Origin: Pseudomonadales bacterium
Lineage (GTDB): Bacteria > Pseudomonadota > Gammaproteobacteria > Pseudomonadales > Pseudohongiellaceae
Reading direction: 5' to 3'
NCBI GenBank assembly: GCA_022821865.1
Contig: JAJECW010000092.1
Coordinates: forward strand, 1 to 48,228
Length of the DNA stretch: 48,228 nt
Below the pieces are notes generated by a model. The model had not been told where the DNA came from and ran no database searches. It worked only from the letters and a program-made list of their open reading frames with translations. Below are positions 1 to 10,685 of the stretch, one piece after another (position 1 is the stretch's first letter; each line of letters begins with the position of its first letter). The position numbers and the translations under genes are program-made.

Positions 1-3000
1 CCGGGATAAAGGTCACCCGGAACTTCGGCGGCGTCTCCCCGTCGATCGCGACCGGCTCGCTGCGGTTGTCCGATTCGTCGGTTTCGGCGAGTTCGTTCTC
101 CGGATCGATGATGTGAACGACCTGATTGCCCGCCTGAAACAACTCGCCGGGCAAATGGAAGACATATTCGGTTCGCCACCGGCCCGAGCCGGTTCGCCGG
201 GTCGCCGGGTAAGCCGCCTGCTCCAGGCTTTCCGCGATCACCGCGCCCGCGGAATCGAGCACTTGCGTGGCGACTTCGGGCGCGTCTTCCACCGCGTGGT
301 CCACCGTTACCGCCAACGCCGCCCAGCGGCCGAGCAAAGGCGTCTGATGCTCCACCCGGGGGCCGTCCCAGTCCCACTCCATGACCAGCGGCCCCTGATA
401 CCAGGCGATCGAATGGTGCGAGGCATTGCCGTTGCTCGAGGGGCTCGCGGAGTAATCGGGAGACCGGGGCAACGGGGGCAGGGGCGGGTATCCCGTAATC
501 AGATTGGCGTCCAGGGACAGATAGTAATTGCCCTGGTCCAGGCGCTCCTTGAAAGCCCAGGGCAGCGTTCCGCGCAAGCGATTGCCGGTCAGTTCGATTA
601 AATCGAGGGCGGGCAAGCGGGCAAAGCCCTCATGGATGGGGCCGGTCAATCGGTTGGTTCCCAGATTCAGCGATTCCAGCTTCGGCAGGCTGGCAAGCTC
701 CGCGGGAATCGAACCGCTCAACTGATTGTCGCCCGCCCAGAACGTTCGAAGCTCCCGCAGGTTTCCAAGTTCCCCTGGAATCGAACCGCTGAACCGATTG
801 CCTCCCAAACCCAGATTCCACAACTGGCGAAGCTGGCCCAGGGACGCCGGTATGGCGCCGGAAAATCGGTTTGCATCCAGTTGCAGGTTACTGAGGGAGG
901 CAAGGTTTCCAATGTCCGCGGGAATTTCACCGCTCAGATCGTTGTTATGCAGACTCAGGCTGCGGAGCCTGGTGAGGTCGGTAAGCGTCTCGGGAAGTTG
1001 TCCCGTCAGGCTGTTGCGGGAAAGTATCAATTCTCTCAGATTTTCCAATTGCCCCAATTCGGGCGGAATTCCGCCGGACAAGTCGTTGCTTTCGAAACCC
1101 AGGCGTTCCAGTTTCGTCAACTTGCCGAGTTCGGGCGGTATTTCACCGCTGAGTTGATTTCTGTCCAGTTGCAGAAATTCCAGGCTCGAAAGATTCCCGA
1201 GTTCGACCGGAATCCGCCCGGTCAACCGGTTGTCGTGCAAAAACAGGACGCGCAAGGCGTCGAGTCGGCCAAGCCCGGCGGGAATCGTCCCGGCCAGCCC
1301 CTGGTCGTTAAGCGCGATGTGCGTCACTCTTGCTTCGGATAGGCTCAAGCCTTCCCAGTCTTCGAGTTTTTGCCGCGCTCCCCTGCCCCAGTTCCACACC
1401 ACATTGTCGTCCCTGATCAGGCCGCCGCGGATGAAGTGATTGGCGAACTCCGCCATCACCCGGCAATCGGCCACGAGTTCCGGATAGGAGGCGGGCTCAT
1501 CGACAAAAACGCCGTTGGCGCATCGCTCCGGGTCGAGCAGGGAGTCCGGGTCGATGTCCGGCTCCACGGTAATCGTGAACCGCAGGCTGGCGCTGTCGGA
1601 CTCGAAATCCGTGGCGGTCCAGGTGACGTCGAAAGCGCCGGGCAGCCAGGGCGAACCGAGTAGCCGGCGCGTGGCGGCGTCGAAGCGCAGCCCCGGCACC
1701 CTCGGGCCGAACGAATAGGCGATAGGGTTATTGCCGTCCCTGGCCGCGGGCAGCGGCATCGGCGTGATTTCCTCGCCGAGGGTAAAGGACCGGTCGGGCG
1801 GCGCCATGCCGGCGAAACTCGGCCGGGTATCGGGGCCCGCCACCCGGACATTGAAAAAGACAAAATCCTTCTGACCGTCGGCGTCCTCGACCTGATAGGT
1901 CATTTCATAAAAACCTTCCGCCGTGGGCGTGCCGCTGAGCCGACGCGAGGCGGGGTCGAATCGCAGTCCCGGCGCCCCGGGTTCCAGCGTATAGCGCAAG
2001 GGCGCATCGCCGCTGCCGGAGTAAGGGAGTTGCAGTATGGGTATGGGACGATTCAAGGCCCAGGTTTCGGTGAACGGCAGCAGATCGCCGAGCCAGGGCG
2101 CGCCGCCGCTTGGCGTGGGTGCAACGGTGACCGGCGGCGGCTCCGGGTCGGGCTCAGGTTCGGATTCCGGATCCAGCGAAACGCCGCGCACCAGCACGGG
2201 GCGCAAGGCCGCGAATGCCGCGCCGCTCAAGGGCAGGCTGACGGCGCTGACGCTCGTATCGCAGCTCAGCCGGACAAAACCCTCCGGGTCGTCGAACAGG
2301 TCGCCGAGAAACCGGACCGAGGAAGAATAGGCCGCGATGCGCAGTTGCCGCGCTCCGCGGCTGGAACCGTCGAAATCGATCCATTCGACTCCGCAGCGGG
2401 CGTCGCCGGAGAAGTCGTGATTCAGCATCAGGGCCTGTGCGTCGACGCCGGCCACCGCGGGAAACTGGAATTCCAGATCCTGCTGCGCCCGCGGAATTAC
2501 GGTCATCGCCAGCGGATTGTCCGGCGCCCCGGCGGTCAGCACACCGCGGGCGGCAACCGGCCCTTCGCAGTGCATCGAGCCATAGCCAAAACCGAGCGAC
2601 TGCTCTCCCTTGCTCAGTATCGCGATCTGCCTGCCATGACCCGCCATTGTCAGTGTGGCGCGGTTTCTGTCGGGCGCGAAACCCGGCGCGGGATGAAATC
2701 GCCCGGCGTCAAGCCCCGGGCCGTTCAGAAACAAGTCGCAGGAGTTGCTCTCTTCGGCAAGATTCGTTACCAGCAATTGCGATCGCATGCCGTCGCCGTC
2801 GGCCAGCAGGGGAAAGATGACGATGTTGTGGCCGGCAGCGGATTCTTCGTCGAGGGGAACCGCCGGCAGCGCGGTGAAGGCGGCGCCGTTCACCGGCAGC
2901 GCCAGCGCCGAAACCGGCCGGGAACAGCTTATGCGGGCGGTTCCGGCGGCCAGTCCGGCGGGAAGCGCGACGAGTTCGGACAGGTCGCGCAATTCGGCGG

Positions 3001-3601
3001 ATTCCCCGGGTATGGTGAGGGAAGCGCCGCCGATACTGGCGCCGTCTCCGTCCTCGGCTTCAATGGAACAGGCTGCGCTGGCGACGCCATCGTTGGCAAG
3101 CAATACGCCGGGCATCCCGAGCCGCGGCAGCACCGGAATCTGGAACGTATTGCCGGGCGGGGCATTTCCCAGTTCCGTCATGGACACCGCGGCGGCGCCG
3201 TCATGCCAGCTCAGCAGCATCCGCGCCACCGCGGGGCCGTCGCAATCGAGAGTGGCGTAGCCAAAGGCCAGCGCCTGATCGGGCCCGCTATGCAACACCA
3301 CGCTGGCGCCGGCGTTTTCCAGGGTCAGCGTCGCGCCGCCGCTGGACTGCCGCAGGGAAGGATGCGCGGCGAAAATGCCGGCGTCGAGCCCCGGCCCCCG
3401 CGCATCCAGCGAACAACGGTTCGCCCCGCCGGCCACATTCGTGACGAACAGCGACAGCCGCGACCGGTAGCCGCCACCGTCGGCGACCAGCGGGAACAGG
3501 TGCCGGCCCGCAGCGGTCTCGTCCACGGGCTGGCCGAAAGCCGCCGGCGAGGCCAGCAGGGCCAGGATCGATATTCCCAGCCTGTTTAACCGATCACCCA
3601 T
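1..3601 (-). CDS. Exported LRR / putative-Ig surface protein, C-terminus outside window
   Basis: An open minus-strand frame runs from ATG at 3601 off the left edge, about 1200 codons. It begins with a signal peptide (residues 1-22, ending SPAAFGQ). Two tandem copies of a module of about 225 residues follow (about 30-255 and 257-480), each with an FPL.ADG.G.RS.L.VTN start and conserved Cys. I do not recognise this module. Then come an acidic Pro-rich linker, two He_PIG-like Ig domains (about 525-690, motif GLRFD.A.RRL.G.P), about eleven 24-residue LRRs (about 750-1035) of the plant-type consensus LSGEIPPELGKL, and a CARDB-like domain (about 1085-1190) ending near DPENELAETDESDN. The architecture suggests a secreted or surface-anchored binding protein. 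Ligand and anchor cannot be seen because the C-terminus is missing. Antisense frames here are shadows. Confidence 0.88.
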   Translation of the reverse strand, partial: MGDRLNRLGISILALLASPAAFGQPVDETAAGRHLFPLVADGGGYRSRLSLFVTNVAGGANRCSLDARGPGLDAGIFAAHPSLRQSSGGATLTLENAGASVVLHSGPDQALAFGYATLDCDGPAVARMLLSWHDGAAAVSMTELGNAPPGNTFQIPVLPRLGMPGVLLANDGVASAACSIEAEDGDGASIGGASLTIPGESAELRDLSELVALPAGLAAGTARISCSRPVSALALPVNGAAFTALPAVPLDEESAAGHNIVIFPLLADGDGMRSQLLVTNLAEESNSCDLFLNGPGLDAGRFHPAPGFAPDRNRATLTMAGHGRQIAILSKGEQSLGFGYGSMHCEGPVAARGVLTAGAPDNPLAMTVIPRAQQDLEFQFPAVAGVDAQALMLNHDFSGDARCGVEWIDFDGSSRGARQLRIAAYSSSVRFLGDLFDDPEGFVRLSCDTSVSAVSLPLSGAAFAALRPVLVRGVSLDPESEPEPDPEPPPVTVAPTPSGGAPWLGDLLPFTETWALNRPIPILQLPYSGSGDAPLRYTLEPGAPGLRFDPASRRLSGTPTAEGFYEMTYQVEDADGQKDFVFFNVRVAGPDTRPSFAGMAPPDRSFTLGEEITPMPLPAARDGNNPIAYSFGPRVPGLRFDAATRRLLGSPWLPGAFDVTWTATDFESDSASLRFTITVEPDIDPDSLLDPERCANGVFVDEPASYPELVADCRVMAEFANHFIRGGLIRDDNVVWNWGRGARQKLEDWEGLSLSEARVTHIALNDQGLAGTIPAGLGRLDALRVLFLHDNRLTGRIPVELGNLSSLEFLQLDRNQLSGEIPPELGKLTKLERLGFESNDLSGGIPPELGQLENLRELILSRNSLTGQLPETLTDLTRLRSLSLHNNDLSGEIPADIGNLASLSNLQLDANRFSGAIPASLGQLRQLWNLGLGGNRFSGSIPGELGNLRELRTFWAGDNQLSGSIPAELASLPKLESLNLGTNRLTGPIHEGFARLPALDLIELTGNRLRGTLPWAFKERLDQGNYYLSLDANLITGYPPLPPLPRSPDYSASPSSNGNASHHSIAWYQGPLVMEWDWDGPRVEHQTPLLGRWAALAVTVDHAVEDAPEVATQVLDSAGAVIAESLEQAAYPATRRTGSGRWRTEYVFHLPGELFQAGNQVVHIIDPENELAETDESDNRSEPVAIDGETPPKFRVTFIP

Positions 3602-3705
3602 CTTCCACCGTCAATCCCCGAACGATGACGGGAAATATAGCGGCGAGAAGAATTTTCTCAATTCGCTTCCGGGTCACACGCTCTTTCGACCCCATTCGAC
3701 GGCCC

Positions 3706-5706
3706 CTATCCCGCCGCAATCAGCTCGGGGTGCTTGATTCTGGCGCGGACTACCTCGAGATCGTGCTTGCAGACGCCGCCCCGATGAATGAGCTTGGCTT
3801 CGCAGTCGTCGCAGCGGACGCATTCCTTGAAGTCGATCTTCGGGCCGTGGATGGCGCCGGTGGGGCAGGCGTGTTCGCAGACCTTGCAGAAGCCGCATTG
3901 CGCAACGCGCCGGATGCGAAACGGCGAGACCAGGGAGACCACGCCGAGGGCCGCGCCAAGCGGGCAGGCGTAGCGGCAATAGAAACGGCTGATGAAGATC
4001 GAGCCCGCCAAGAAGGCGGCGAGAATGAGCCAGAGCCAGATGGACTGGCTGAAATAGAAGATCGTGCCGAAAGGCTCGAAGTACTGGAACAGGCTCAGAT
4101 CCGCCGCGGCCACTGCCATCAGCAACAGGAAGGCCAGCACGCCGTACTTGATGTAGATCGCGGCGTTGTGGATCGCGCGTGGCAGTTCCTTCTGGAAATG
4201 CCGCGGCAGGAAGCGGCTGATGAAGTCCTGCAAGGCGCCGAAGGGGCATAACGAGGAACAGAACACCCTGCCCCAGAACAGCGTCGTCGCCACGGTGAAG
4301 ACGACGATGATCAGGGTCGGCAGGTCGGTGAGAAACATCGACGGACCCTGCTTGACGACGTTGGTGATGTGCGAAACCGACAGGAAGCCGCCGTCTATCC
4401 AGCCCAGATAGACCAGCGTGAAGGCGAGGGTGGTCCAGCGCAGGGTCGAATTCTTGGTGGCGAAGCTGATGCTCACCAGGGCGAGCAGGAAGAGCAAGGC
4501 GCCGGTCTGCATCGGCGGCGCGGTCTCGATCAGATAGGCAATCCGGCTTGTGTCCGTCGTCAGGGCGATGTCGTCCGCGTCGAATTCGCTGAACTCCGGC
4601 GGCAGTTCCGTTCCCCGGGCCAGGGCCAGCGGCAGCGAAGGCGCCTGGTATTCGAGGCTTGCCACGTAGCCGAACTGGGCCAACTGGTCGCTGAGGTCGT
4701 AGTGCACGGTGAAGGGCCGGGAAATGTCGATGCTGTCGTCGAGCACCATGGCGCCGGCGAAGCGCACCTCGCCCGCGATCTTGCCGTTATCGGCGCTGCC
4801 GACGTAGACGAAGCGCCTGCGTTCGAGCCGCATGAATTCGCCGTCCTGCTCCACCGCGAGCCGCTCCTGCCGGAACGGCAGGCTCGAATCGCCGTCTATG
4901 CCCACCAGCACCAGGTTTCCGTCCCGAACCCTGGCGCTGGCTTCGCGCTCGGCGCGGGAGTAGTCGTCGGCGCCGACCAGCAGTTCGCCGAGCCCGTCGT
5001 GGGCCATGAAGACCACTTCCAGGTGCAATGTGGTGCCGTCGGCGATTTCGACGTCGAGCTCTCGCACCAGGCCATCGGCCTTGAAGTCGTCCCAGCTTTT
5101 GCCTTTGAGGAACTGGAGCGCGCGGCCGTCGGCGTTGGTGGAACGCACGTAATCGGCGTCGGGCAGATGTTCCAGCGCGACCCGGCGCGCGGCGTTGCGG
5201 ATGCCCCGCGCGACGGCCCAGGCGGTAATCGTGGCGCGGGAAATGCCGTCGATATCGCGGCCGACGCGGAAACCCTCGGCGATGTCCATGCCCGCGAACT
5301 GTTGCGGAAAACCTTCGGTGTGAATGAAGTCGCCGCGTATGGCCTTGTAGGACTCCGTATAGTGAACGATTTCCAGGCCGGTGACCGTGCCCTCGGTATC
5401 CATGCCGACAAGCATGTCGATGGGCGCGCTATAGCCGATTTCCTCGGGCGGCAGATCCGGCGTGAAAAACACGTAACCCGCGAGTTCGGCCTCGGGTTCG
5501 GAGCCCCAATAGCCCGCGTAAATCGGAAGGGTGCTTTCCGCCGGCGCGAAATAGCTCGCTCCGGGCAGCACCCGGCGCAACTGTTCAGCGTCGATCTCGT
5601 CGATGCTTTCCGCCTGGGCCAGTGCGCCCGAGGCGGCAGCCAGCAACGAGGCGATGATCGGCAGCGCGGCGACAAGCGCAATTTGCCTGCGCCACGCTGC
5701 CCTCAT
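3706..5706 (-). CDS. NosR/NirI-family FMN-binding, 4Fe-4S polyferredoxin-like membrane protein
   Basis: 666 residues. The start at 5706 is chosen because its ATGA overlaps the stop of the upstream ligase and is followed at once by a signal peptide (MRAAWRRQIALVAALPIIAS). Residues 32-230 form a periplasmic FMN_bind domain. DIDGISRATITAW (about 150-163) resembles the site where ApbE attaches FMN to Thr. A cluster of transmembrane helices follows (about 390-580), with CSSLCPFGALQDF and CRYACPLGAALG, then a C-terminal ferredoxin-like part with CGFCKVCEHACPTGAI and ECVRCDDCE. NosR-type proteins pass electrons across the membrane to periplasmic reductases such as NosZ. No nosZ is visible here, so the partner is unknown. 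Last gene of a three-gene operon with a symporter and a YbdK-type ligase, which is unusual company. An ApbE gene lies at 27.4 kb. Confidence 0.88.
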   Translation of the reverse strand: MRAAWRRQIALVAALPIIASLLAAASGALAQAESIDEIDAEQLRRVLPGASYFAPAESTLPIYAGYWGSEPEAELAGYVFFTPDLPPEEIGYSAPIDMLVGMDTEGTVTGLEIVHYTESYKAIRGDFIHTEGFPQQFAGMDIAEGFRVGRDIDGISRATITAWAVARGIRNAARRVALEHLPDADYVRSTNADGRALQFLKGKSWDDFKADGLVRELDVEIADGTTLHLEVVFMAHDGLGELLVGADDYSRAEREASARVRDGNLVLVGIDGDSSLPFRQERLAVEQDGEFMRLERRRFVYVGSADNGKIAGEVRFAGAMVLDDSIDISRPFTVHYDLSDQLAQFGYVASLEYQAPSLPLALARGTELPPEFSEFDADDIALTTDTSRIAYLIETAPPMQTGALLFLLALVSISFATKNSTLRWTTLAFTLVYLGWIDGGFLSVSHITNVVKQGPSMFLTDLPTLIIVVFTVATTLFWGRVFCSSLCPFGALQDFISRFLPRHFQKELPRAIHNAAIYIKYGVLAFLLLMAVAAADLSLFQYFEPFGTIFYFSQSIWLWLILAAFLAGSIFISRFYCRYACPLGAALGVVSLVSPFRIRRVAQCGFCKVCEHACPTGAIHGPKIDFKECVRCDDCEAKLIHRGGVCKHDLEVVRARIKHPELIAAG

Positions 5707-6842
5707 GCCGACAATCCCTCGCAAGTCTCTTCGATGAGGGCGTCCACCACGGCGACCAGCGCCTGTTGCTCGCTGTCGCCTTCGAGCCGCCGCAGCCGGT
5801 ACAGGTCGATCTGGCGATCGGCGCTGGAGCCATTGCGGATGATTTCGTGGACGTAATTCAATTCGGCTTCGCAATCCAGCGCCGCGGCGTCCTCGGCGAG
5901 TTCCGCCGTGAGCCATTCGGCGATATCGCCGATATCCCGGCGTTCCTTGCCCAGCGGGTCGCCGAGTATCGCGAATACGCCGTAACGCTGGGCCAGCCAG
6001 CGGTTCTCGGCGATGATTTCGGTCGGCGGCTCGGACGGCAACGAGTCCTTGTTGCGCAGCACCCAGCGCACCAGGCAGGCGTATAGTGCGACCAGGGTCA
6101 TCGTTTCCTCGATTCGCGTGCCGACGTCGCAGATGCGCATTTCAATCGTCGGGTACTTCCCCGACGGGCGGATGTCCCACCAGAGTTCGCCGCTGTCGCG
6201 CACGAAATCCATTTCCCGATAGTCTTCCAGCAGCTTGTCGTATTCGGCGCGGGAATAGAGCGCGCCTGGTACGCTGGTGCGCGGCAGCGCTCCCAGCAGA
6301 TTCAACCGGTAGGATTTGAAGCCCGTCATGCGCCCTTCGGTGAATGGCGACGAGGTGGATAAGGCGTGCAACAGCGGCAGGTAGCGGCGCAGCGCGGTCA
6401 TTACGCGGATGCGGTCGTCGGCGTCGCCGAAACCGGCGTGAACGTGCAGGCCGCCGTTCACCGAGCGGCGCATGCTTTGCTGGAAGATCACCGCGAAATG
6501 CCGGTAGCGGTCGCCTTCCGTCGGCATTTGCTCCTCCCAACGCCCGAAGGGATGGGTGGAAACGGCGATCACTTTCGCGCCATGTTGCGCGGCCGCGTCG
6601 ATCACCAGCTTGCGCGTCTCGCGCAGCGTCTGGCGCACTTCGGCAAGCGAATGGCACACCCTGGTGTTGGTTTCGATTTGCGAGCGCAGAAACTCGTGTA
6701 CTACCTTGTGCGGTCCCGCGTTGCGTTCGCACAGCTCGAAGATTTCCGGCGCCGGGTCCGCCAGCAGATCGCGGCTGGCGGCATCGACCAGGAAAAATTC
6801 TTCTTCTACGCCGAGCGTGATTGCAAGATTATCCATATCCAT
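5703..6842 (-). CDS. ybdK: YbdK-type carboxylate-amine ligase (GCS2 family)
   Basis: 379 residues, the usual length for YbdK-like glutamate-cysteine ligase type 2 proteins. Family landmarks are LGVEEEFFLVD at the N-terminus, the middle segment VNGGLHVHAGFGD and the C-terminal WWDIRPSGKYPTIEMRICD with active-site-like acidic and Arg residues. Members join a carboxylate to an amine using ATP; weak gamma-glutamyl-cysteine ligase activity is known for E. coli YbdK, and the true substrate is usually unknown. AGGGA directly abuts the first ATG (6842) but lies 6 bases before a second in-frame ATG at 6836, so the second may be the real start. It begins 14 bases after the symporter gene and overlaps the NosR-like gene by 4 bases, so the three are probably co-translated. 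No glutathione synthetase is nearby. Confidence 0.9.
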   Translation of the reverse strand: MDMDNLAITLGVEEEFFLVDAASRDLLADPAPEIFELCERNAGPHKVVHEFLRSQIETNTRVCHSLAEVRQTLRETRKLVIDAAAQHGAKVIAVSTHPFGRWEEQMPTEGDRYRHFAVIFQQSMRRSVNGGLHVHAGFGDADDRIRVMTALRRYLPLLHALSTSSPFTEGRMTGFKSYRLNLLGALPRTSVPGALYSRAEYDKLLEDYREMDFVRDSGELWWDIRPSGKYPTIEMRICDVGTRIEETMTLVALYACLVRWVLRNKDSLPSEPPTEIIAENRWLAQRYGVFAILGDPLGKERRDIGDIAEWLTAELAEDAAALDCEAELNYVHEIIRNGSSADRQIDLYRLRRLEGDSEQQALVAVVDALIEETCEGLSA

Positions 6843-6856
6843 TCCCTAGTGTTGAA

Positions 6857-8140
<1,284 letters not shown>

Positions 8141-8230
8141 TTTTTTCTCCTTTGCGTCCATGGTGGGTCGAGCCGATGATACTTTAGACCCGGACCCCTG
8201 CACACCCCCGGCGGGTAGCCGGCTTCGAAC

Positions 8231-8395
8231 CGTCGCCGTCCGGCGGGCTGGGCGCAGCGGACGCCGTAAATACGGTCCAGCCGCCAAGCATAGCTTGGCG
8301 TCGTTCCGGCTGCGCATGAAGCTGCGCTTCATAAACGCTTGCCTACACCCCTGTAGGCTCCGGGCTCGCTGCACCCAGCCCACCAGACGGCGACT
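8231..8395. repeat. Nested palindromic element with a four-hairpin core
   Basis: A 165-base element between divergent genes. Outer arms 8231-8259 and 8367-8395 are inverted copies differing at about four of 29 positions (core GCTGGGCGCAGCG versus CGCTGCACCCAGC). Inside are four short hairpins: 8259-8278 (CCGTA AA TACGG with an extra GGAC/TCC), 8283-8299 (GCCAAGC ATA GCTTGGC), 8316-8332 (ATGAAGC TGC GCTTCAT) and 8341-8358 (GCCTACA CCCC TGTAGGC). No open frame is convincing. It could be a REP/MITE-like mobile palindrome or a structured RNA. I see no second copy in this window. Confidence 0.8.
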
Positions 8396-8437
8396 CACGC
8401 AGTGGAAACCTGAGAAGACTCCATACTTGGGCAGGCT

Positions 8438-8467
8438 TTGACTTGCCGCGCCTTGCCTGTTTATGCT
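8438..8467 (+). promoter_or_regulatory. Sigma-70-like promoter of the quinoprotein operon
   Basis: TTGACT (8438-8443) and TATGCT (8462-8467) are separated by 18 bases. Transcription would start near 8474, which rules out the in-frame ATG at 8463 and supports the quinoprotein start at 8496. Confidence 0.55.
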
Positions 8468-8495
8468 GCCGCCATCAATGCTTGGGAAATGCGTC

Positions 8496-10253
8496 ATGTA
8501 CAGATTGCCCTGCTTGACCCTGGCTCTGCTGACTCCTCTGGCGATGGCGCAGACCGGGCCGTTAACACCGGTTACCGACGCCATGCTGGCGGATCCGCCG
8601 GCCGGGTCGTGGCTTAACTGGCGCGGGGGGCAGGATAGCTGGGGCTATAGCGAGCTCGATCAGATCGATACCGGCAATGTGCATGAACTGCGGCTGGCCT
8701 GGTCCTGGTCTTTCGACGATACCGGCGCGGGACAAGCCGCGCCGCTTGTTCATGGCGGCGTGATGTTCCTGCCGGGGCCGCGGGGGCTGATTCAGGCGCT
8801 CGATGCGGTTACGGGCGATCTGTTGTGGGAATATCGGCCCGGCATCACTCCCGCGCTGGAAGGCTCGGGGGCGGTTCCGCTCGGTCCCGACCAACTCGGC
8901 GATGCGGTGCTGCCCGCGACCGCCTGGGCCGGAGTCGGCCGCGGCGTGCAGAAGAACATCGCGATCTATGGCGATCGGATTTTCGCCGCGACCGAGAACG
9001 CCAGCGTACTCGCGGTGGATAGCCGGACGGGGCTGCTGGCATGGGAATCTCCCGTGTCCGACCCGGCCATGGGCTACAACTACGTTGCCGGCCCGATCAT
9101 CGCCGACGGCGTGGTCGTCACCGGCTCCAGCGGCTGTGAACGCTTCAAGGAAGGCGCCTGCTACGTCACCGGTCACGATCCCGATACGGGAGAGGAACTC
9201 TGGCGCACCAGCACCGTCGCCCTGCCCGGCGAGCCCGGCGGCGATTCCTGGGGCGACCTGCCGCTGGAATTCCGCGCCGGCGGCGATAGCTGGATTTCAG
9301 GCAGTTACGATCCCGCGACCGGCCTGGTCTATATCGGCACGGCGCAGGCCAAGCCCTGGGCGCGCGTGGTGCGCGGCACGGACGGCGACGCGCTCTATAC
9401 CAACAGCACGCTGGCGCTCGATCCGCATAGCGGCGAAATCGTCTGGTATTACCAGCACCTGCCGGGCGAAACCCATGACATGGACGAAGTCTTTGAAGCG
9501 GTGCTGATCGATGTGGACGGACGCCAGTCGCTGTTCAAGATGGGCAAGCTCGGCATTCTCTGGCAGCTCGACCGGGTGACGGGCGAATTCATCGCGGGCA
9601 CCGACATCGGCTACCAGACCATCGTCGATCTCGACCCGGTCACGGGCAGCGTGCGCTACCGCGACGGCATGATCCCGCGCATCGGCCAGGAACTCGACAT
9701 GTGCCCGAGCACCTCGGGCTTCAAGAGCTGGCGCGCCATGTCCTATTCGCCCCAGACCCGGGCGCTGTACATCCCGATCACCCTGAATTGCGAATTGGCG
9801 ACTTTCGGCCCCGTCGAATTCGAGATCGGCGGCGGCGGCACGGGCCCCGTGCGCCGGATCAACTATCCGCACCCCGATGCCGGGGACAATCTCGGCGAAT
9901 TGCTCGTGCTCGGCGTGCCCGACGGCGAAGTGCGCTGGCGCTATCGTTCGCGGGCCCCCGTCAATACCGCCGCGCTGGCGACCGCGGGCGGCCTGGTTTT
10001 CGTCGGGGATTACGACCGGCGCATGTTCGCCTTCAACGCCGAGAGCGGCGAAATTCTCTGGCAGACCCGGGTCAACACTTCGGCCCAGGGCTTTCCGATC
10101 ACTTACATGGTCGATGGCCGCCAGTACATCGCCCTGCCCGCCGGAGTCGGCGGCGCAAGCTGGTCGACCATGCTGCCGCGGGAACTCGCACCCGAATTGC
10201 GCCGGCCCGCGCGCGGCAACGCGATTCACGTTTTCGCCCTGCCGGAGAACTGA
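8496..10253 (+). CDS. Exported PQQ-dependent dehydrogenase (quinoprotein)
   Basis: 585 residues. ATG 8496 is chosen over 8463 because a signal peptide starts there (MYRLPCLTLALLTPLAMAQ) and the likely promoter covers 8463. The mature protein shows repeated propeller-docking motifs (TGEELWRTS, SGEIVWYYQ, SGEILWQTR), as expected for the eight-bladed propeller of PQQ alcohol dehydrogenases. THDMDEVFEAVLIDV (Asp328, Asp330) matches the catalytic-Asp region. An Asp two residues after the catalytic Asp occurs in lanthanide-type enzymes but also in glucose dehydrogenases, so metal choice is open. Unlike the two 675-residue paralogues in this window, it is followed after 4 bases by its own cytochrome c, the probable electron acceptor. 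The substrate is unknown. No pqq biosynthesis genes are in the window. Confidence 0.9.
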   Translation: MYRLPCLTLALLTPLAMAQTGPLTPVTDAMLADPPAGSWLNWRGGQDSWGYSELDQIDTGNVHELRLAWSWSFDDTGAGQAAPLVHGGVMFLPGPRGLIQALDAVTGDLLWEYRPGITPALEGSGAVPLGPDQLGDAVLPATAWAGVGRGVQKNIAIYGDRIFAATENASVLAVDSRTGLLAWESPVSDPAMGYNYVAGPIIADGVVVTGSSGCERFKEGACYVTGHDPDTGEELWRTSTVALPGEPGGDSWGDLPLEFRAGGDSWISGSYDPATGLVYIGTAQAKPWARVVRGTDGDALYTNSTLALDPHSGEIVWYYQHLPGETHDMDEVFEAVLIDVDGRQSLFKMGKLGILWQLDRVTGEFIAGTDIGYQTIVDLDPVTGSVRYRDGMIPRIGQELDMCPSTSGFKSWRAMSYSPQTRALYIPITLNCELATFGPVEFEIGGGGTGPVRRINYPHPDAGDNLGELLVLGVPDGEVRWRYRSRAPVNTAALATAGGLVFVGDYDRRMFAFNAESGEILWQTRVNTSAQGFPITYMVDGRQYIALPAGVGGASWSTMLPRELAPELRRPARGNAIHVFALPEN

Positions 10254-10257
10254 GCTC

Positions 10258-10674
10258 TTGGGATTCCGATCGGCAGCGACATGCCTGGCCATGCTGGCAG
10301 CGGTCTCGACAGCCCCGGTAGCAACAACAGCCGGTCTCGGCGACGGCCTGTACAGCGCCGAGCAGGCTGCCCGCGGGGCGGAAGCCTATCGCGCCACCTG
10401 TTCCTCCTGTCACGCGCTCGACCTGCACGGCAACAGCAATTCTCCCGGCCTGCGCGGAATCGGATTCCTGTTCATCTGGGAGGGCCGCAGCCTGGGCGAG
10501 TTGTACACCTCGATCCGCACCACCATGCCGCAGGAAAGCCCCAACTCGCTGACGCAAGGCCAATACCTCGACATCCTCGCCTACATCCTCGAGCAGAACG
10601 GATATCCCGCGGGCGGCGCCGATCTTGCCAATGCCCCGGGCGAACTGGACACTGTCGTCATCAGCGCGCCATGA
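10258..10674 (+). CDS. Exported mono-haem cytochrome c
   Basis: 138 residues from TTG 10258. The TTG start is favoured because it gives a complete signal peptide (FRSAATCLAMLAAVSTAPVA) and has GGAG 10 bases upstream; ATG 10291 would cut the signal short. The haem-binding CSSCH is near residue 45, inside TCSSCHALDLHG. A candidate axial Met is in TTMPQESPNSL, and the C-terminal helix QYLDILAYILEQNGYP is typical of class I cytochromes. It lies 4 bases after the quinoprotein and its stop overlaps ATG 10671 of the next frame. It probably takes electrons from the quinoprotein in the periplasm and passes them to a terminal oxidase. Confidence 0.9.
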   Translation: MGFRSAATCLAMLAAVSTAPVATTAGLGDGLYSAEQAARGAEAYRATCSSCHALDLHGNSNSPGLRGIGFLFIWEGRSLGELYTSIRTTMPQESPNSLTQGQYLDILAYILEQNGYPAGGADLANAPGELDTVVISAP

Positions 10675-10685
10675 GAGGGCCGGCC

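Noticed and set aside
2030-3589. Long plus-strand frame of 519 codons
   Set aside because: Antisense shadow of the surface protein; Gly/Arg/Gln-rich, with no domain or ribosome site.
4369-5856. Long plus-strand frame opposite the NosR-like gene
   Set aside because: The minus frame has conserved Fe-S and FMN motifs; the plus frame has none.
8231-8395. CRISPR array
   Set aside because: The hairpins differ in sequence and there are no regular spacers; no cas genes are in the window.
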